A DNA stretch of 64,000 nt, taken from positions 1 through 64,000 of the forward strand of contig NZ_QSLN01000006.1 of NCBI RefSeq assembly GCF_003368535.1, written 5' to 3'. The notes beneath the pieces were generated by a model that searched no databases, was not told the DNA's origin, and was given only the letters and a program-made list of their open reading frames with translations. The DNA comes from Ammonifex thiophilus (lineage in GTDB: Bacteria > Bacillota > Desulfotomaculia > Desulfotomaculales > Ammonificaceae). The translations under genes and the position numbers were made by a program. Below, in pieces: positions 16,976-26,425 of the stretch (the first letter of the stretch is position 1; every line of letters begins with the position of its first letter).

Positions 16976-17702
16976 CTTTCGGCCTCCGCTGCTTCCAGAG
17001 ATCGGCGAGGCTCACGTTCTGCAAAGCGGTGCGGAAGCGCTCCCGGAAGTAGGGGTAGCGCTGGGCGATGAACTCGACTATCTCCTTCATGGCCGCTCGC
17101 TGCGTCTTGCCCGCGTAGGGGCAAAGGGGTGGCAGCACCGGCAGGCCCTCTCTGGCCACGAAATGAGCCAGCGCCGATTCGGGGACATAGCTGAAGGGGC
17201 GGATGAGGTGAATCCCCATCCGCTCCAGGAAAACGGCCGGGCGGAAGGTGCGCAGGTATCCCGCGTGCACCAGATTCAAAAAGAAGGTCTCGATCACGTC
17301 GTCCAAATGATGCCCCAGCGCTACCCGCCGGCACCCTAGAGAAACCGCCTTGCCGTAAAGCAGGCCCGACCGCAACTTGGCGCAAAGAGAGCAGGGGTTG
17401 TTTTCTCCCTTGGCCGCGATTATCCGGGCTATAGGATGCCTTACCAGATAAAAAGGAATATCAAAGCTACTGCAGAAGTCGGCCAGAGGGCCAACATCCA
17501 CCTCCCTCCAGCCGGGGTCGACCATGACGGCTACCATGGAGAAGGAGAGATGGGAGTAATCGCGCAGGTGAGCCAGGATGCGCAGCAGCGCCACGCTGTC
17601 CTTGCCCCCTGACACCCCAACGGCTATTTTGTCTCCCGGCACGATCATCTCGTAGTCTTCGATGGCCCGCTTGACGTAGCGTAAAAACCTGGGCTCCTTC
17701 AT
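16950..17702 (-). CDS. TtcA-like PP-loop ATPase (tRNA thiolation family)
   Basis: A 250-residue protein of the TtcA/TtuA group. The PP-loop GVSGGKDSVALLR lies near residue 41, a CSLC motif near 105 and a further cysteine in LCPYAGKTQR near 185, giving three cysteines suited to a [4Fe-4S] cluster, as in enzymes that thiolate cytidine 32 of tRNA. It is first in the operon with the dehydratase-like genes, where a tRNA modification enzyme has no obvious reason to be; another sulfur or cofactor-related role is possible. The ATG at 17702 is preferred; a TTG 36 bases upstream is an alternative. Confidence 0.8.
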   Translation of the reverse strand: MKEPRFLRYVKRAIEDYEMIVPGDKIAVGVSGGKDSVALLRILAHLRDYSHLSFSMVAVMVDPGWREVDVGPLADFCSSFDIPFYLVRHPIARIIAAKGENNPCSLCAKLRSGLLYGKAVSLGCRRVALGHHLDDVIETFFLNLVHAGYLRTFRPAVFLERMGIHLIRPFSYVPESALAHFVAREGLPVLPPLCPYAGKTQRAAMKEIVEFIAQRYPYFRERFRTALQNVSLADLWKQRRPKDDHGELGL

Positions 17703-17840
17703 GTCCCCATTATGCCTCGCCTCTTGAGCCGAAATCAACCGTTCCTCGTTCTACCAAAAAAGAGGAAAAGAGAAGCTTTAAGACGAAAGGATAAAGGGAA
17801 AACTACGGAGGAAAATTCCGAGGGGGAGGGTGAGGGTTAC

Positions 17841-18065
17841 ATGTATAAGCTCAAGAAAAGCGTAGGGAGGGAGGAGCTCGTAGGCTTCCTGGTAGACCTC
17901 ACCGCCCAGGTACGGGCAGGGCAGCTTAAGCTGGGGAACACTACCGTTAGCCTTCCCGGCGGAGCTCTACTGGAGGTTAAGCTGGAAGAGGAAAACGGCA
18001 GTAAAAAGCTAGAGGTCGAGATAGAATGGTTTGTAGAAGAGGGAGTCCGTGAGGAGGGGAAGTGA
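17841..18065 (+). CDS. Amphi-Trp domain protein
   Basis: A 74-residue acidic/amphipathic protein that matches the small amphi-Trp family (MYKLKKSVGREELVGFL at the start, then a two-strand section ending IEWFVEE). The function is unknown. The ATG is preceded by GGGGGAGGGTGAGGG; a longer open frame upstream lacks a good ribosome site and is lysine-rich noise. It lies 3 bases before gap and is likely co-translated with it. Confidence 0.7.
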   Translation: MYKLKKSVGREELVGFLVDLTAQVRAGQLKLGNTTVSLPGGALLEVKLEEENGSKKLEVEIEWFVEEGVREEGK

Positions 18066-19109
<1,044 letters not shown>

Positions 19110-19466
19110 CTTCGAAAGTTAAGCCTAAGAGTAGTTACTTCCGTAACAATGCCCTAAAACGGGCAAAAAGGGCTATTTTCGCGGGTTGACAGCTTTTAAG
19201 AGAACCCTATAAACTTCGTGGTAGAAGCATTGGCTTCGCTTTCTTTTTGCGGGTGAACGTTCTTGTAATCACAAGCAGTTTTAAAGGAGGGAGATACGCC
19301 GGGCAAGCAAAGGGAAAGAGAGGGAAAAACCGCCCTTTTGCCTTAAAGGGAATCGTTCTTCTTCCGTCCTCAAAGCCGAAGGAACCGTCAGAACCAGGCG
19401 CTGCACTTTTGGAACTCCGGAAGGCAATCCTAAGTAAGCATTCTCAAAATCTTAGGAGGTGGCAAA
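19110..19466 (+). other. Long sat leader region without a supported gene
   Basis: About 360 bases separate gap from sat. A sigma-A promoter sits at 19186-19213, which leaves a leader of some 245 bases. Near 19151-19174 a weak stem (GCCCT with AGGGC) followed by TATTTTC may end the gap transcript. A GGAGGGAG ribosome-like site at about 19285 is not followed by a normal start codon, and the one open frame here (from GTG 19247) has poor composition and runs past the sat start. I matched no known riboswitch. Confidence 0.4.
19186..19213 (+). promoter_or_regulatory. Promoter upstream of sat
   Basis: TTGACA (19186-19191) and TATAAA (19208-19213) are separated by 16 bases, a good sigma-A promoter pointing to sat. 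Confidence 0.65.
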
Positions 19467-20843
19467 ATGGCAGGACTGTACTTTAACAGGCCCATGCCTC
19501 ATGGAGGAAAGCTCGTTGAGCGGGTTATTACCGACAGAACCATCGCCAAGAAGTATCTTGCTGCCTGCACGAAGTACTGCGCCTTTTACGACATCAAGCC
19601 GACCCTCCACTATAAGAGGGGAGTCCCGGTCAGGAACGTCTATCGCGAGATAATGTCCGTCTGCTATGGATTCTTCAGCCCAGTTGAGGGTTCCATGACT
19701 AGTGCGGAGCTGGAAAGCGTTCTTTCCAAGAGGAGACTTCTTTCCGGATGGGTCTTCCCCTACCCCATTCTCTTCGACATTTCGAGGGAAGACTATAAAA
19801 AGCTTGGAGTAAGCGAAGGAGATAGGCTCATCCTCAGGCTTAAAGGGAAGCCCTTTGCCATGCTCGACATCGAAGAGATTTACGAGATCGATCCGGAAGA
19901 GCTGGCAAACAGGACCTTCGGCTCCCCCGAAACCAACCCCGAGGTGGTCCGCGAGAAATTTGATGATAAGCACCCCGGTTGGGTCATCTATAGGTCTCAC
20001 CAGCCCATCATTCTCGCAGGGAAATACACCATCATCAACGAGCCCATTTTCAAGCCGCCCTTCGATAGGTTCTGGCTCCCGCCGAGAAAATGCAGGGAAG
20101 TCATGGAGAAGAGGGGCTGGCGGACGGCCATTGCCCACCAGACCAGAAACGTTCCCCACGTAGGGCACGAGCACCTTATGAAGAACGCGGCCTACACCGG
20201 TGACGTCGAGCCCTGCCATGGGATTCTGGTGAACGCCATAATCGGCGTTAAGAGAAGGGGCGATTATCCCGACGAGGCCATCCTGGAAGCTCACGAGGCG
20301 GTAAATAAGTACGGGTACATTAAACCCGAGAGGCATATGGTAACCTTTACTCTGTGGGACATGAGATATGGTAACCCCTTGGAGAGCTTGCTCCACGGCA
20401 TAATTCGCCAGAACATGGGCTGCACTCACCACATGTTTGGAAGAGACCACGCCGCAGTAGGTGAGTACTACGACTCTTACGCTACCCAGATCCTCTGGTT
20501 GAAGGGGATCCCCAGCTACGGCTTCGATAAGCCCGTGAACGAGGTCGAGGGAGGATTGCTGATCAGGCCCCAGAACATGAGAGAGTTCTGGTACTGCCCT
20601 GTCTGCAAGGAGATGGCTTACAGCGAGAACTGCAACCACACCAAAGAAAAGGAGAAGCTCTCGGGTTCCCTGATCAGAGGGCTCGTGGCAGAAGGAGTCC
20701 AGCCGCCTGTCGTCATCATGAGGCCCGAGGTCTTCAAGGTAGTCGTGAAGTGGTGGAAGAAGTTCAACTATCCCTTCGTCAACGAAAGGTACGTCCAGCG
20801 GAAAGAGGAAGAGCTCGAAGTGGACCTTCCCGATCTGGACTAA
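19467..20843 (+). CDS. sat: ATP sulfurylase (sulfate adenylyltransferase)
   Basis: A 458-residue enzyme that makes adenylyl sulfate from ATP and sulfate, or ATP in the reverse direction. Family marks are the N-terminal PHGGKLVERV, the nucleotide-binding QTRNVPHVGHEHL (residues about 223-235), GRDHAAVGEYYD (about 328) and a late CPVC...CNH cysteine/histidine cluster seen in dissimilatory and archaeal-type enzymes. There is no APS-kinase fusion. The start has AGGAGG seven bases upstream. Nearly all arginine codons are AGG or AGA, unlike gap and most neighbours. No aprAB or dsr genes lie in the window, so a dissimilatory or assimilatory role is not settled here. Confidence 0.94.
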   Translation: MAGLYFNRPMPHGGKLVERVITDRTIAKKYLAACTKYCAFYDIKPTLHYKRGVPVRNVYREIMSVCYGFFSPVEGSMTSAELESVLSKRRLLSGWVFPYPILFDISREDYKKLGVSEGDRLILRLKGKPFAMLDIEEIYEIDPEELANRTFGSPETNPEVVREKFDDKHPGWVIYRSHQPIILAGKYTIINEPIFKPPFDRFWLPPRKCREVMEKRGWRTAIAHQTRNVPHVGHEHLMKNAAYTGDVEPCHGILVNAIIGVKRRGDYPDEAILEAHEAVNKYGYIKPERHMVTFTLWDMRYGNPLESLLHGIIRQNMGCTHHMFGRDHAAVGEYYDSYATQILWLKGIPSYGFDKPVNEVEGGLLIRPQNMREFWYCPVCKEMAYSENCNHTKEKEKLSGSLIRGLVAEGVQPPVVIMRPEVFKVVVKWWKKFNYPFVNERYVQRKEEELEVDLPDLD

Positions 20844-20873
20844 CCAAATTCCTGAAAAAGGGAGGTTAAAAAC

Positions 20874-21233
20874 ATGGAATACACTGTTGAGGTTTTCCTC
20901 GACGATTACAGACTAGAGAAGATCAAGGGGTCCGCGGTCGAGAGCAAGATCGAAACCGCTTTCGGAGGAGAGCTCAAGCTTCTCAAAGTAAAAGTTGGAG
21001 AAGAGGTCAAGAACGACCTTCTAAAGGCCTTCGAAACCGCCCGTATCGACTCTCGCGCCTGCATAACCGACACGCCCGTAGCCTTCAAGAGGGCCCTCTT
21101 CGAGGAAATTGCAAAGCAGAAAAGCCTTGGCGAAGAGGTAGTAAAAGCGGTGCTGGCGAGGATCGATGAAATTAAGGAACTGGCTGCCAAAGAGTCCGAT
21201 TTCCTGCCCGCTCCCGAGATAGAAACAGAGTAG
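20874..21233 (+). CDS. Unknown small protein downstream of sat
   Basis: A 119-residue protein that I do not recognise. It begins MEYTVEVFLDDYRLEKIKG, has charged, helix-prone sequence, one cysteine (RACITD, near 61) and no membrane segment or signal peptide. It lies 30 bases after sat, has GGGAGG nine bases before its ATG and is followed by a strong terminator, so the two form a two-gene operon. It shares sat's lysine-rich character and AGR-leaning arginine codons, suggesting the two arrived together. A role linked to sulfurylase is only an inference from position. Confidence 0.75.
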   Translation: MEYTVEVFLDDYRLEKIKGSAVESKIETAFGGELKLLKVKVGEEVKNDLLKAFETARIDSRACITDTPVAFKRALFEEIAKQKSLGEEVVKAVLARIDEIKELAAKESDFLPAPEIETE

Positions 21234-21258
21234 TGCTCTTAAAGCCCAGAATAAGTCC

Positions 21259-21286
21259 AAGCGCCGGGGATCTTTCCCCGGCGCTT
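21259..21286 (+). terminator. Terminator of the sat operon
   Basis: A perfect 12-base-pair stem (AAGCGCCGGGGA with TCCCCGGCGCTT) with a 4-base loop, followed by AATTTCTTC on the plus strand. It lies between convergent genes and could act in both directions, though the minus-strand side has no T run. Confidence 0.8.
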
Positions 21287-21293
21287 AATTTCT

Positions 21294-21830
21294 TCACAAG
21301 GGCCATTTGCGCTGCCACTCCTCCGGGCTTTCCGGCCAGCCACCCGGCGGTTTGGTATCGAGACGGATTCGCCCCTTAGAAGAGACCACGAGGAAACGGT
21401 AGTCTTTGCCGCTGCGCAGGACCACCGTACCCGCGTCGAAGGTGGTGCTTCGCCCTGCAAAGCGCACGTAGCGGTAATCGCCCTGTCGGCGGAAGGAGGT
21501 GGCGTGGATAACCACCGATTGCGGGAGTTCCTTCTCCCGCCAGGGCTCGCTTTCTCCCTCCCGCCATATCCCGTAAAAGTGCGCTTTTCCCTTCCGGTAA
21601 AAGCGCACCTCCCAGGTTTCCCCAGTGCTTAAAGCCTGCTCCTGGGCCAGTCTCACCTCCTGCAGGAGCTCCACGGAACTGGTCTGGAGCACCTGGTGAG
21701 ACAAGCACCGCCGCCAAGAGAGAAACAGGCCGCTCACCAGGATGGCGGATATAGCTAGAACCACCACCAGCTCCAGCAGGCTGAAACCGCCTTCGCGCCT
21801 CTTTAAAACCCTAGCAGCGAAGCATACCAC
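21294..21830 (-). CDS. Type IV pilin-like / pseudopilin protein (GspH-like)
   Basis: A 178-residue prepilin-like protein. A short positively charged leader ends in GG before FSLLELVVVLAISAIL, the standard cleavage site and first hydrophobic helix with Glu5; the rest resembles GspH/FimT minor pilins. A longer open frame upstream is a shadow of pilD. The GTG at 21830, with GGGAGAGG eight bases upstream, is the likely start, overlapping the end of pilD by 28 bases. It is the last gene of the pilus operon. Confidence 0.8.
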   Translation of the reverse strand: MVCFAARVLKRREGGFSLLELVVVLAISAILVSGLFLSWRRCLSHQVLQTSSVELLQEVRLAQEQALSTGETWEVRFYRKGKAHFYGIWREGESEPWREKELPQSVVIHATSFRRQGDYRYVRFAGRSTTFDAGTVVLRSGKDYRFLVVSSKGRIRLDTKPPGGWPESPEEWQRKWPL

Positions 21831-22564
21831 TGCCAGATCCCTCTCCCCCAGAAAAGGGCGACTAAGAATCCCAAGGAGAGAAAGGGGCCGAAGGGAATAT
21901 GGTCTTTGCGCCCCTTGCGACGCGTGAGAAGGAGAATTATGCCCCAGACGCCGGCTATGAGGCAGCCAAGGAAAGTCCCTAAAAACGCCAGCGGCCAGCC
22001 CAGGAAAAGGCCGGAAACCGCTGCCAGCTTGATGTCTCCTCCTCCCATCCCGCCTCGGCTCACTAGCGCCAGGAAAAAAAGAAAGCCCCCGGAGCTCAAA
22101 GCGCCGACCAGGGCCGAGGAAAGGCTCACATCCCGAGCCCAGATCCCCAGAGGCACACCTATCAAAAAGGCGGTCAGCACCAGCCGGTTGGGGATAATGT
22201 AGTACTCCACGTCGATGAAAGAGGCGGCCAGCAGGCACGAAAGCAGAAAGTAGTACTTGAGCCCTTCGGGGCCTAAGCCGAAGCGGGCCGCCACCGCCAG
22301 GGCCAGGCAGCCGCTCAAGAGCTCCACCAGGGGGTAGCGCCAGGAGATAGGAACGGAGCAGTAGCGGCAGCGCCCCCGCAGGAGCAAAAAGCTCAAGACC
22401 GGTACCAGATCGTACCAGCGTAAAGTTTCCCCGCAGGAAGGGCAGCGCGACCTTCCCAGCGCCACACCTTCCCCCCGAGGCAGGCGGTAGATCACCACGT
22501 TGAGGAAGCTTCCCACCACCAGGCCCAGGGCGAAAGCCCCCACAAGAAAAAGCTCTTTTACCAC
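21803..22564 (-). CDS. pilD: Prepilin peptidase / N-methyltransferase
   Basis: A 253-residue polytopic membrane enzyme that cleaves prepilin leaders and methylates the new N-terminus. It has the two CxxC pairs of the methylase loop (CPSC near 42, CRYC near 66), and the two aspartates of the A24 peptidase (FIDVEYYIIPN and GMGGGDIKL). Eight or so membrane segments are visible. It starts with GTG. It should process all five prepilins encoded in this operon. Confidence 0.93.
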   Translation of the reverse strand: MVKELFLVGAFALGLVVGSFLNVVIYRLPRGEGVALGRSRCPSCGETLRWYDLVPVLSFLLLRGRCRYCSVPISWRYPLVELLSGCLALAVAARFGLGPEGLKYYFLLSCLLAASFIDVEYYIIPNRLVLTAFLIGVPLGIWARDVSLSSALVGALSSGGFLFFLALVSRGGMGGGDIKLAAVSGLFLGWPLAFLGTFLGCLIAGVWGIILLLTRRKGRKDHIPFGPFLSLGFLVALFWGRGIWQWYASLLGF

Positions 22565-22616
22565 CCTACGACCCCTCTTTCAGCCGGCGCAGGAATTCCG
22601 AGCACCCCGTCGCCCC

Positions 22617-23219
22617 CTAAGGCTGGAAGACGTTGGGCCGCCCCAGATTCCACTTCCCCACTTCTTCTAAGATTAACCTGGACTTGGGCGTCTTGTCCAT
22701 ATAAAGAACGGCCGCGAACTCCCCCCGCACGGTGCCCGGCACCTGTCCCTGCATCAGCTTGAAAGTGCGGATCTCCACCAGATTCCGCACCGCCCCCGTT
22801 TCCAGGCCCTCTATGAAACTCAGCACATCGGGGTAGCTACCCTCCACCCCGATCTGCAAAGGAAGAGCCAGGAGATACTCTTTCTCCAGCACTTGACCCG
22901 GCTCGAAACTCACCACCTTGACCTTCTTGGCCGCCGCCTGCAGCCCCAGAAGAATAACATCCGCTCCCTGCCGGGCATCCAAAGTAAGGTAACCCATCAG
23001 CGGGTCGCGCTTAAGCTCCTCCAGCCGTTTCTCGTCCATGGGGCGCATGACCTGTAGCTGCCGGTACCGGTTCAGCTCCTTCTGCACCTGGTCGAGATTC
23101 TCCCGCGCCTGGACGTAAGCGCGCCACTGAGGCAGGAAGAAAAGGAAGACCAGAACCAAAACCCCCGCACCACCCGCCAAGGCCCAGAACAGGAGCCGCC
23201 TCTTATTACCTCCTGTCAC
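22617..23219 (-). CDS. pilO: Type IV pilus assembly protein PilO
   Basis: A 200-residue protein with a single N-terminal membrane helix (about 9-27), a coiled-coil stretch (YVQARENLDQVQKELNRYRQL) and a ferredoxin-like C-terminal domain, the PilO layout. With PilN it forms the inner-membrane alignment complex of the pilus. The GTG start overlaps the end of pilN by 4 bases. Confidence 0.82.
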   Translation of the reverse strand: MTGGNKRRLLFWALAGGAGVLVLVFLFFLPQWRAYVQARENLDQVQKELNRYRQLQVMRPMDEKRLEELKRDPLMGYLTLDARQGADVILLGLQAAAKKVKVVSFEPGQVLEKEYLLALPLQIGVEGSYPDVLSFIEGLETGAVRNLVEIRTFKLMQGQVPGTVRGEFAAVLYMDKTPKSRLILEEVGKWNLGRPNVFQP

Positions 23220-23824
23220 CTGCTCACCCCCTTGGCAAGCTCCGCCTCTATCAGGAAGGTGTTGCGCCCTTTGTCGTCCGTCCCCACCTTAACCAGGTGA
23301 ACTTTGCCGAAGTAGCCCGATTCCCAGAGTTTGCGCTCAAAGACCCCGATGGCGGCAAAAGAGTTGGCCACCCCCTGGATGCTAACCATCGAGCCCTGGG
23401 GCGGGATACCCGCTTTGGAGGCAGGTGGCTTCCCGGCCGTTTCTCCCTTCCCTCCGGCGGGCAACACCTCCAGCTGGGTGAGGGTAACCTCCTGGGGACA
23501 AACGTTCCCGATGCCTTGGAGGATGATATGCCAGTTCTTGCGCCCCTGCACTATGGTGCTAAACTCCTTGAGGGTATTTTCCAACCGCACCCGCTCGTTG
23601 TGGACGGCTTCGGCCGCCTGCAGCTGCACCTTCAGCCGGCTGAGCTCCTGATTCGAGCGGGAAAGCTCGGCCCTGGTGAGAAGAAAGTTGGCCAGGAACC
23701 CACCATAGCCCAGCACGATGATCCCTCCCCCCAGAACCGCACCGGCCAGCTTCAGCAGCCGCCGCTTGTCGATCATCCCCTCAACTTGAAGGTGCGGGGG
23801 CAAAAGGTTGACCTTGTAGTTCAC
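23216..23824 (-). CDS. pilN: Type IV pilus assembly protein PilN
   Basis: A 202-residue bitopic membrane protein. The short cytoplasmic N-terminus YKVNLLPPHL is the conserved PilN segment that binds PilM; a membrane helix (about 27-49) and a coiled coil follow. It overlaps pilM and pilO by 4 bases at each end, so the three are translationally coupled. Confidence 0.87.
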   Translation of the reverse strand: MNYKVNLLPPHLQVEGMIDKRRLLKLAGAVLGGGIIVLGYGGFLANFLLTRAELSRSNQELSRLKVQLQAAEAVHNERVRLENTLKEFSTIVQGRKNWHIILQGIGNVCPQEVTLTQLEVLPAGGKGETAGKPPASKAGIPPQGSMVSIQGVANSFAAIGVFERKLWESGYFGKVHLVKVGTDDKGRNTFLIEAELAKGVSR

Positions 23825-24822
23825 ACCACCACCTCCCTGAGGGCCAGGCCCAGGGCCACGGCGTAGGCCGGGTCATAAGGAGCGGAGAACCTTAAAGAAG
23901 GCGTGTCCACCGTCACCGGTAAGCCGAGCATTCCCTCTAAAAAAACCGGAAGGGGTCGAAATTTGGCGCCCCCTCCGCTCAAGATGACCCTTTTGACCGC
24001 CACTCCTTCTTGCGTGCTGCAGAACTCCAACGATCGCTTGATTTCTCTCCCTACCTCCAGAAGTCCGCCCCGAAAGGCTTCCGCCGCCGAGGGGTCTTCG
24101 ATGGTAGCCGCTGCCTCCAGCTTCATGCGCTCGGCTTCTTCGAAAGGCACCCCGTAGTGCTCCGAAGCCGAGCGGGTGAAGAGGTCTCCCCCGGCGGAGA
24201 GGGTGCGCAGGAAAACGATCTGCCCATTCCGGGCCACCACTATTTGGGTAACGCGGGCCCCGATGTCCACCAGGGCGACTCCTCCCTCGCGCAGCTGGGG
24301 CCGGAAGAGGCGGTGCAGGGCGAAGGCGGGGTGATCGAGCACCCCCAGCACCAGGCCCGCCCGCCGGAAGAGCTCGTGGAACCGGTAGACTAGAGGAGCC
24401 GGGACGGCCAGGATGAGGCACTTTCTCCCCTCACCCCCTGCCTTGTCTTCCAGCCACACGGAGCGTATGATGAGCTCCTCCACCGGGGTGGGGAGGAAGC
24501 GCTCCACCTCCAGGCGCACCGCCTGCTCCCGCTCCCGGTCGCTCATGGGGGGCAGCCTGAGGATGCGGCTCACCACCTTGTCCCCCGGCAGGCAGGAGAT
24601 GACCTCTTTTACCCCGGGGGCGAGCTCGCGCAGCACCTCCACCAGCTTTTCTTCATCGAACACATCCCCCCACACACCCGGCGGGCTGGGCAGGCGGCTG
24701 AGACGGATCACCTCCGGCCGGCCGCCGGCGAGCTCCACCTCGGCCAGCTTGGTTTCCGCCGTCCCCACATCTATGCCCACGAAGCGGGTCTTGCGGGGGA
24801 GGATTTTGCTAAGCCAGCCCAA
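23821..24822 (-). CDS. pilM: Type IV pilus assembly protein PilM
   Basis: A 333-residue actin-like ATPase of the pilus inner-membrane complex. The phosphate loop is VGIDVGTAETKLAEV near the N-terminus, ALVDIGARVTQIVV is the second phosphate motif and VILSGGGAKF the adenosine motif. It starts at a TTG (24822) placed eight bases after AGGAGG; the longer frame upstream contains that ribosome site and is not translated as part of this gene. PilM binds the N-terminus of PilN, encoded next. Confidence 0.88.
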   Translation of the reverse strand: MGWLSKILPRKTRFVGIDVGTAETKLAEVELAGGRPEVIRLSRLPSPPGVWGDVFDEEKLVEVLRELAPGVKEVISCLPGDKVVSRILRLPPMSDREREQAVRLEVERFLPTPVEELIIRSVWLEDKAGGEGRKCLILAVPAPLVYRFHELFRRAGLVLGVLDHPAFALHRLFRPQLREGGVALVDIGARVTQIVVARNGQIVFLRTLSAGGDLFTRSASEHYGVPFEEAERMKLEAAATIEDPSAAEAFRGGLLEVGREIKRSLEFCSTQEGVAVKRVILSGGGAKFRPLPVFLEGMLGLPVTVDTPSLRFSAPYDPAYAVALGLALREVVV

Positions 24823-24841
24823 ACACGGCACCTCCTTTGCG

Positions 24842-26425
24842 CTACTCAACTTCCCAGGAATCGAGGCGGTAGCCCCCCATGGGCGTGGCGGGCGGGATGG
24901 AGGCGCGGGCATAATTCACGTTGATGATCCCTTCGATGGTCACTGGCCCCCCGGCCGCCACCCAGTCGAGGTCGGTGGTGTCAATCCCCGTGCACTTAAA
25001 GGTGAAGCTGCCGGTGGCCAGGGCGGAAAGGCGCCCCCCCAAAGCCACGTCCGAGGTGTATTTGATGTCCCCGTTGACGGCGAAGAGGCCGAAGTCGTTT
25101 TTCACGGCGTGGGTATCCACTTTTACCCCGAACAGATTAAATATGCCGCAGTCGAGAGTGATGCTGTCGGCCACGATGGTCGCCGGCTGGGAGGACTTCA
25201 CTTGGAGAACGGCCAGAGGCTGTCCAAGAAACTCGACAAAGGTAACCGTGGCCTTTCCTTTGTACTTGCTCTGGTAAGAGTTGATCACGTCTTGTTTCCA
25301 GGCATCGTACGCAGCCTTGAAAGCCTGATTAAAGTCCAGCGGGCCGTTCACCACCGCCAGGAAGCTATTGTGGTTGGGATCGGTCAAATCCAGCTCCGCT
25401 CCGTTGACCCAGACGGTGACCACGGCGCCGCCGGTCAAGGGATCAGGAGCCTCTATCACAGAGTAATCCCATTTGATGCCCTTCTGCGGGTCCTTGAACC
25501 AGTCGAGGGCGCTGTTGAAGTAGTACCCCCGGCTCCGGGCCTCCTGCTCCACCTGGCTGTACCAGACCGTCCCCTTCCCCACTTTAGGAAAAGAGGGTAG
25601 CGGAAAACCGGGTATGCTCTGGCAGTTTTCGTGAATACGCTGGGGATCGATAAGGCCGAGCCAGGAACTCCAGTAGGGCAATTTCACCTTTCCCCCGGCG
25701 TAGATGTCGCCCTTCCAGGTACAAAGGCTCCCGAGCCGAGTCAAGCCGGTGAGATCCACATCCTTGCCGGCCTTGATCTCGCCCGAACCTGCAGTTAGGC
25801 CGGCGCTCAGCACCACGTTCCCCCCGGCGTAGATCCCGCCGGTGAAGTCCTGTATGCCCCCGCTTACAGAAATGTCTCCCTGCCGGGCCAGAAAGGAGCC
25901 CCTGGTCACGGTGATCACCCCCTTCATTGCCACCGACCGGTCCGACTTGACCCCCGGGCCGCCGTAGGAGAGGAAAGGGTCGGGCAGAAGCTCCACCTTG
26001 GCCTTTACGGTGCGGCGGGCCTGGGCCTGGCCGGGCCTGGGATTCTCCGGGTACACGCCGGTGGAGGTGATGTAGGCGAAGATGCCCTCCGCGCTTTTGG
26101 GATCGTTGGGATCTCTTTTCTCTTTTTTGATTTCGACCTCAACCTTCTCGATCTTCCCGCCGCCGAAGGGGGTGTTCTGGTAATAGGGGCCGGAAGCGGG
26201 CAGGGCCAGGGGGTAAGGCTTGTTGCTCTGGCGGAACTGGGTCAGCACCTTCTCCACCCCGGCCTCGGCGATGTAGTAGGCCTTCTCCCGGGCTTCCTCC
26301 AGGGTGACCAGGCGGTTCTGCTGCAGGGCGGCCGCCACCGCCGCCGTCCCGGCGATGAAGAGCACCGTGGACAGAATCAGCACCAGGGCCAGGGCTTGTC
26401 CCCGCTCGTCGCGCCAGCCTCTCAT
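24842..26425 (-). CDS. PilX-like pilus assembly protein with large repeat-rich domain
   Basis: A 527-residue protein. The N-terminus RGQALALVLILSTVLFIAGTAA is the PilX-type hydrophobic start with no typical leader, and REKAYYIAEAGVEKVL follows as in minor pilins. The long middle part (about 150-300) consists of glycine-rich, short beta-strand repeats (DISVSGG, GIYAGGNVVLSAGL, DIYAGGKVKL) that suggest a beta-helix like those of polymer-forming or adhesin-type proteins. Its position in the pilus operon suggests a tip-located minor pilin or adhesin. Start ATG overlaps the previous gene by 4 bases. Confidence 0.75.
   Translation of the reverse strand: MRGWRDERGQALALVLILSTVLFIAGTAAVAAALQQNRLVTLEEAREKAYYIAEAGVEKVLTQFRQSNKPYPLALPASGPYYQNTPFGGGKIEKVEVEIKKEKRDPNDPKSAEGIFAYITSTGVYPENPRPGQAQARRTVKAKVELLPDPFLSYGGPGVKSDRSVAMKGVITVTRGSFLARQGDISVSGGIQDFTGGIYAGGNVVLSAGLTAGSGEIKAGKDVDLTGLTRLGSLCTWKGDIYAGGKVKLPYWSSWLGLIDPQRIHENCQSIPGFPLPSFPKVGKGTVWYSQVEQEARSRGYYFNSALDWFKDPQKGIKWDYSVIEAPDPLTGGAVVTVWVNGAELDLTDPNHNSFLAVVNGPLDFNQAFKAAYDAWKQDVINSYQSKYKGKATVTFVEFLGQPLAVLQVKSSQPATIVADSITLDCGIFNLFGVKVDTHAVKNDFGLFAVNGDIKYTSDVALGGRLSALATGSFTFKCTGIDTTDLDWVAAGGPVTIEGIINVNYARASIPPATPMGGYRLDSWEVE

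Noticed and set aside
19247-19486. 79-codon plus-strand frame before sat
   Set aside because: It starts at a GTG without a good ribosome site, is rich in lysine and arginine without pattern and runs past the sat start codon.
21831-22238. Long N-terminal extension of the last pilin-like gene
   Set aside because: It is an out-of-frame reading of pilD and would bury the prepilin leader deep inside the protein.
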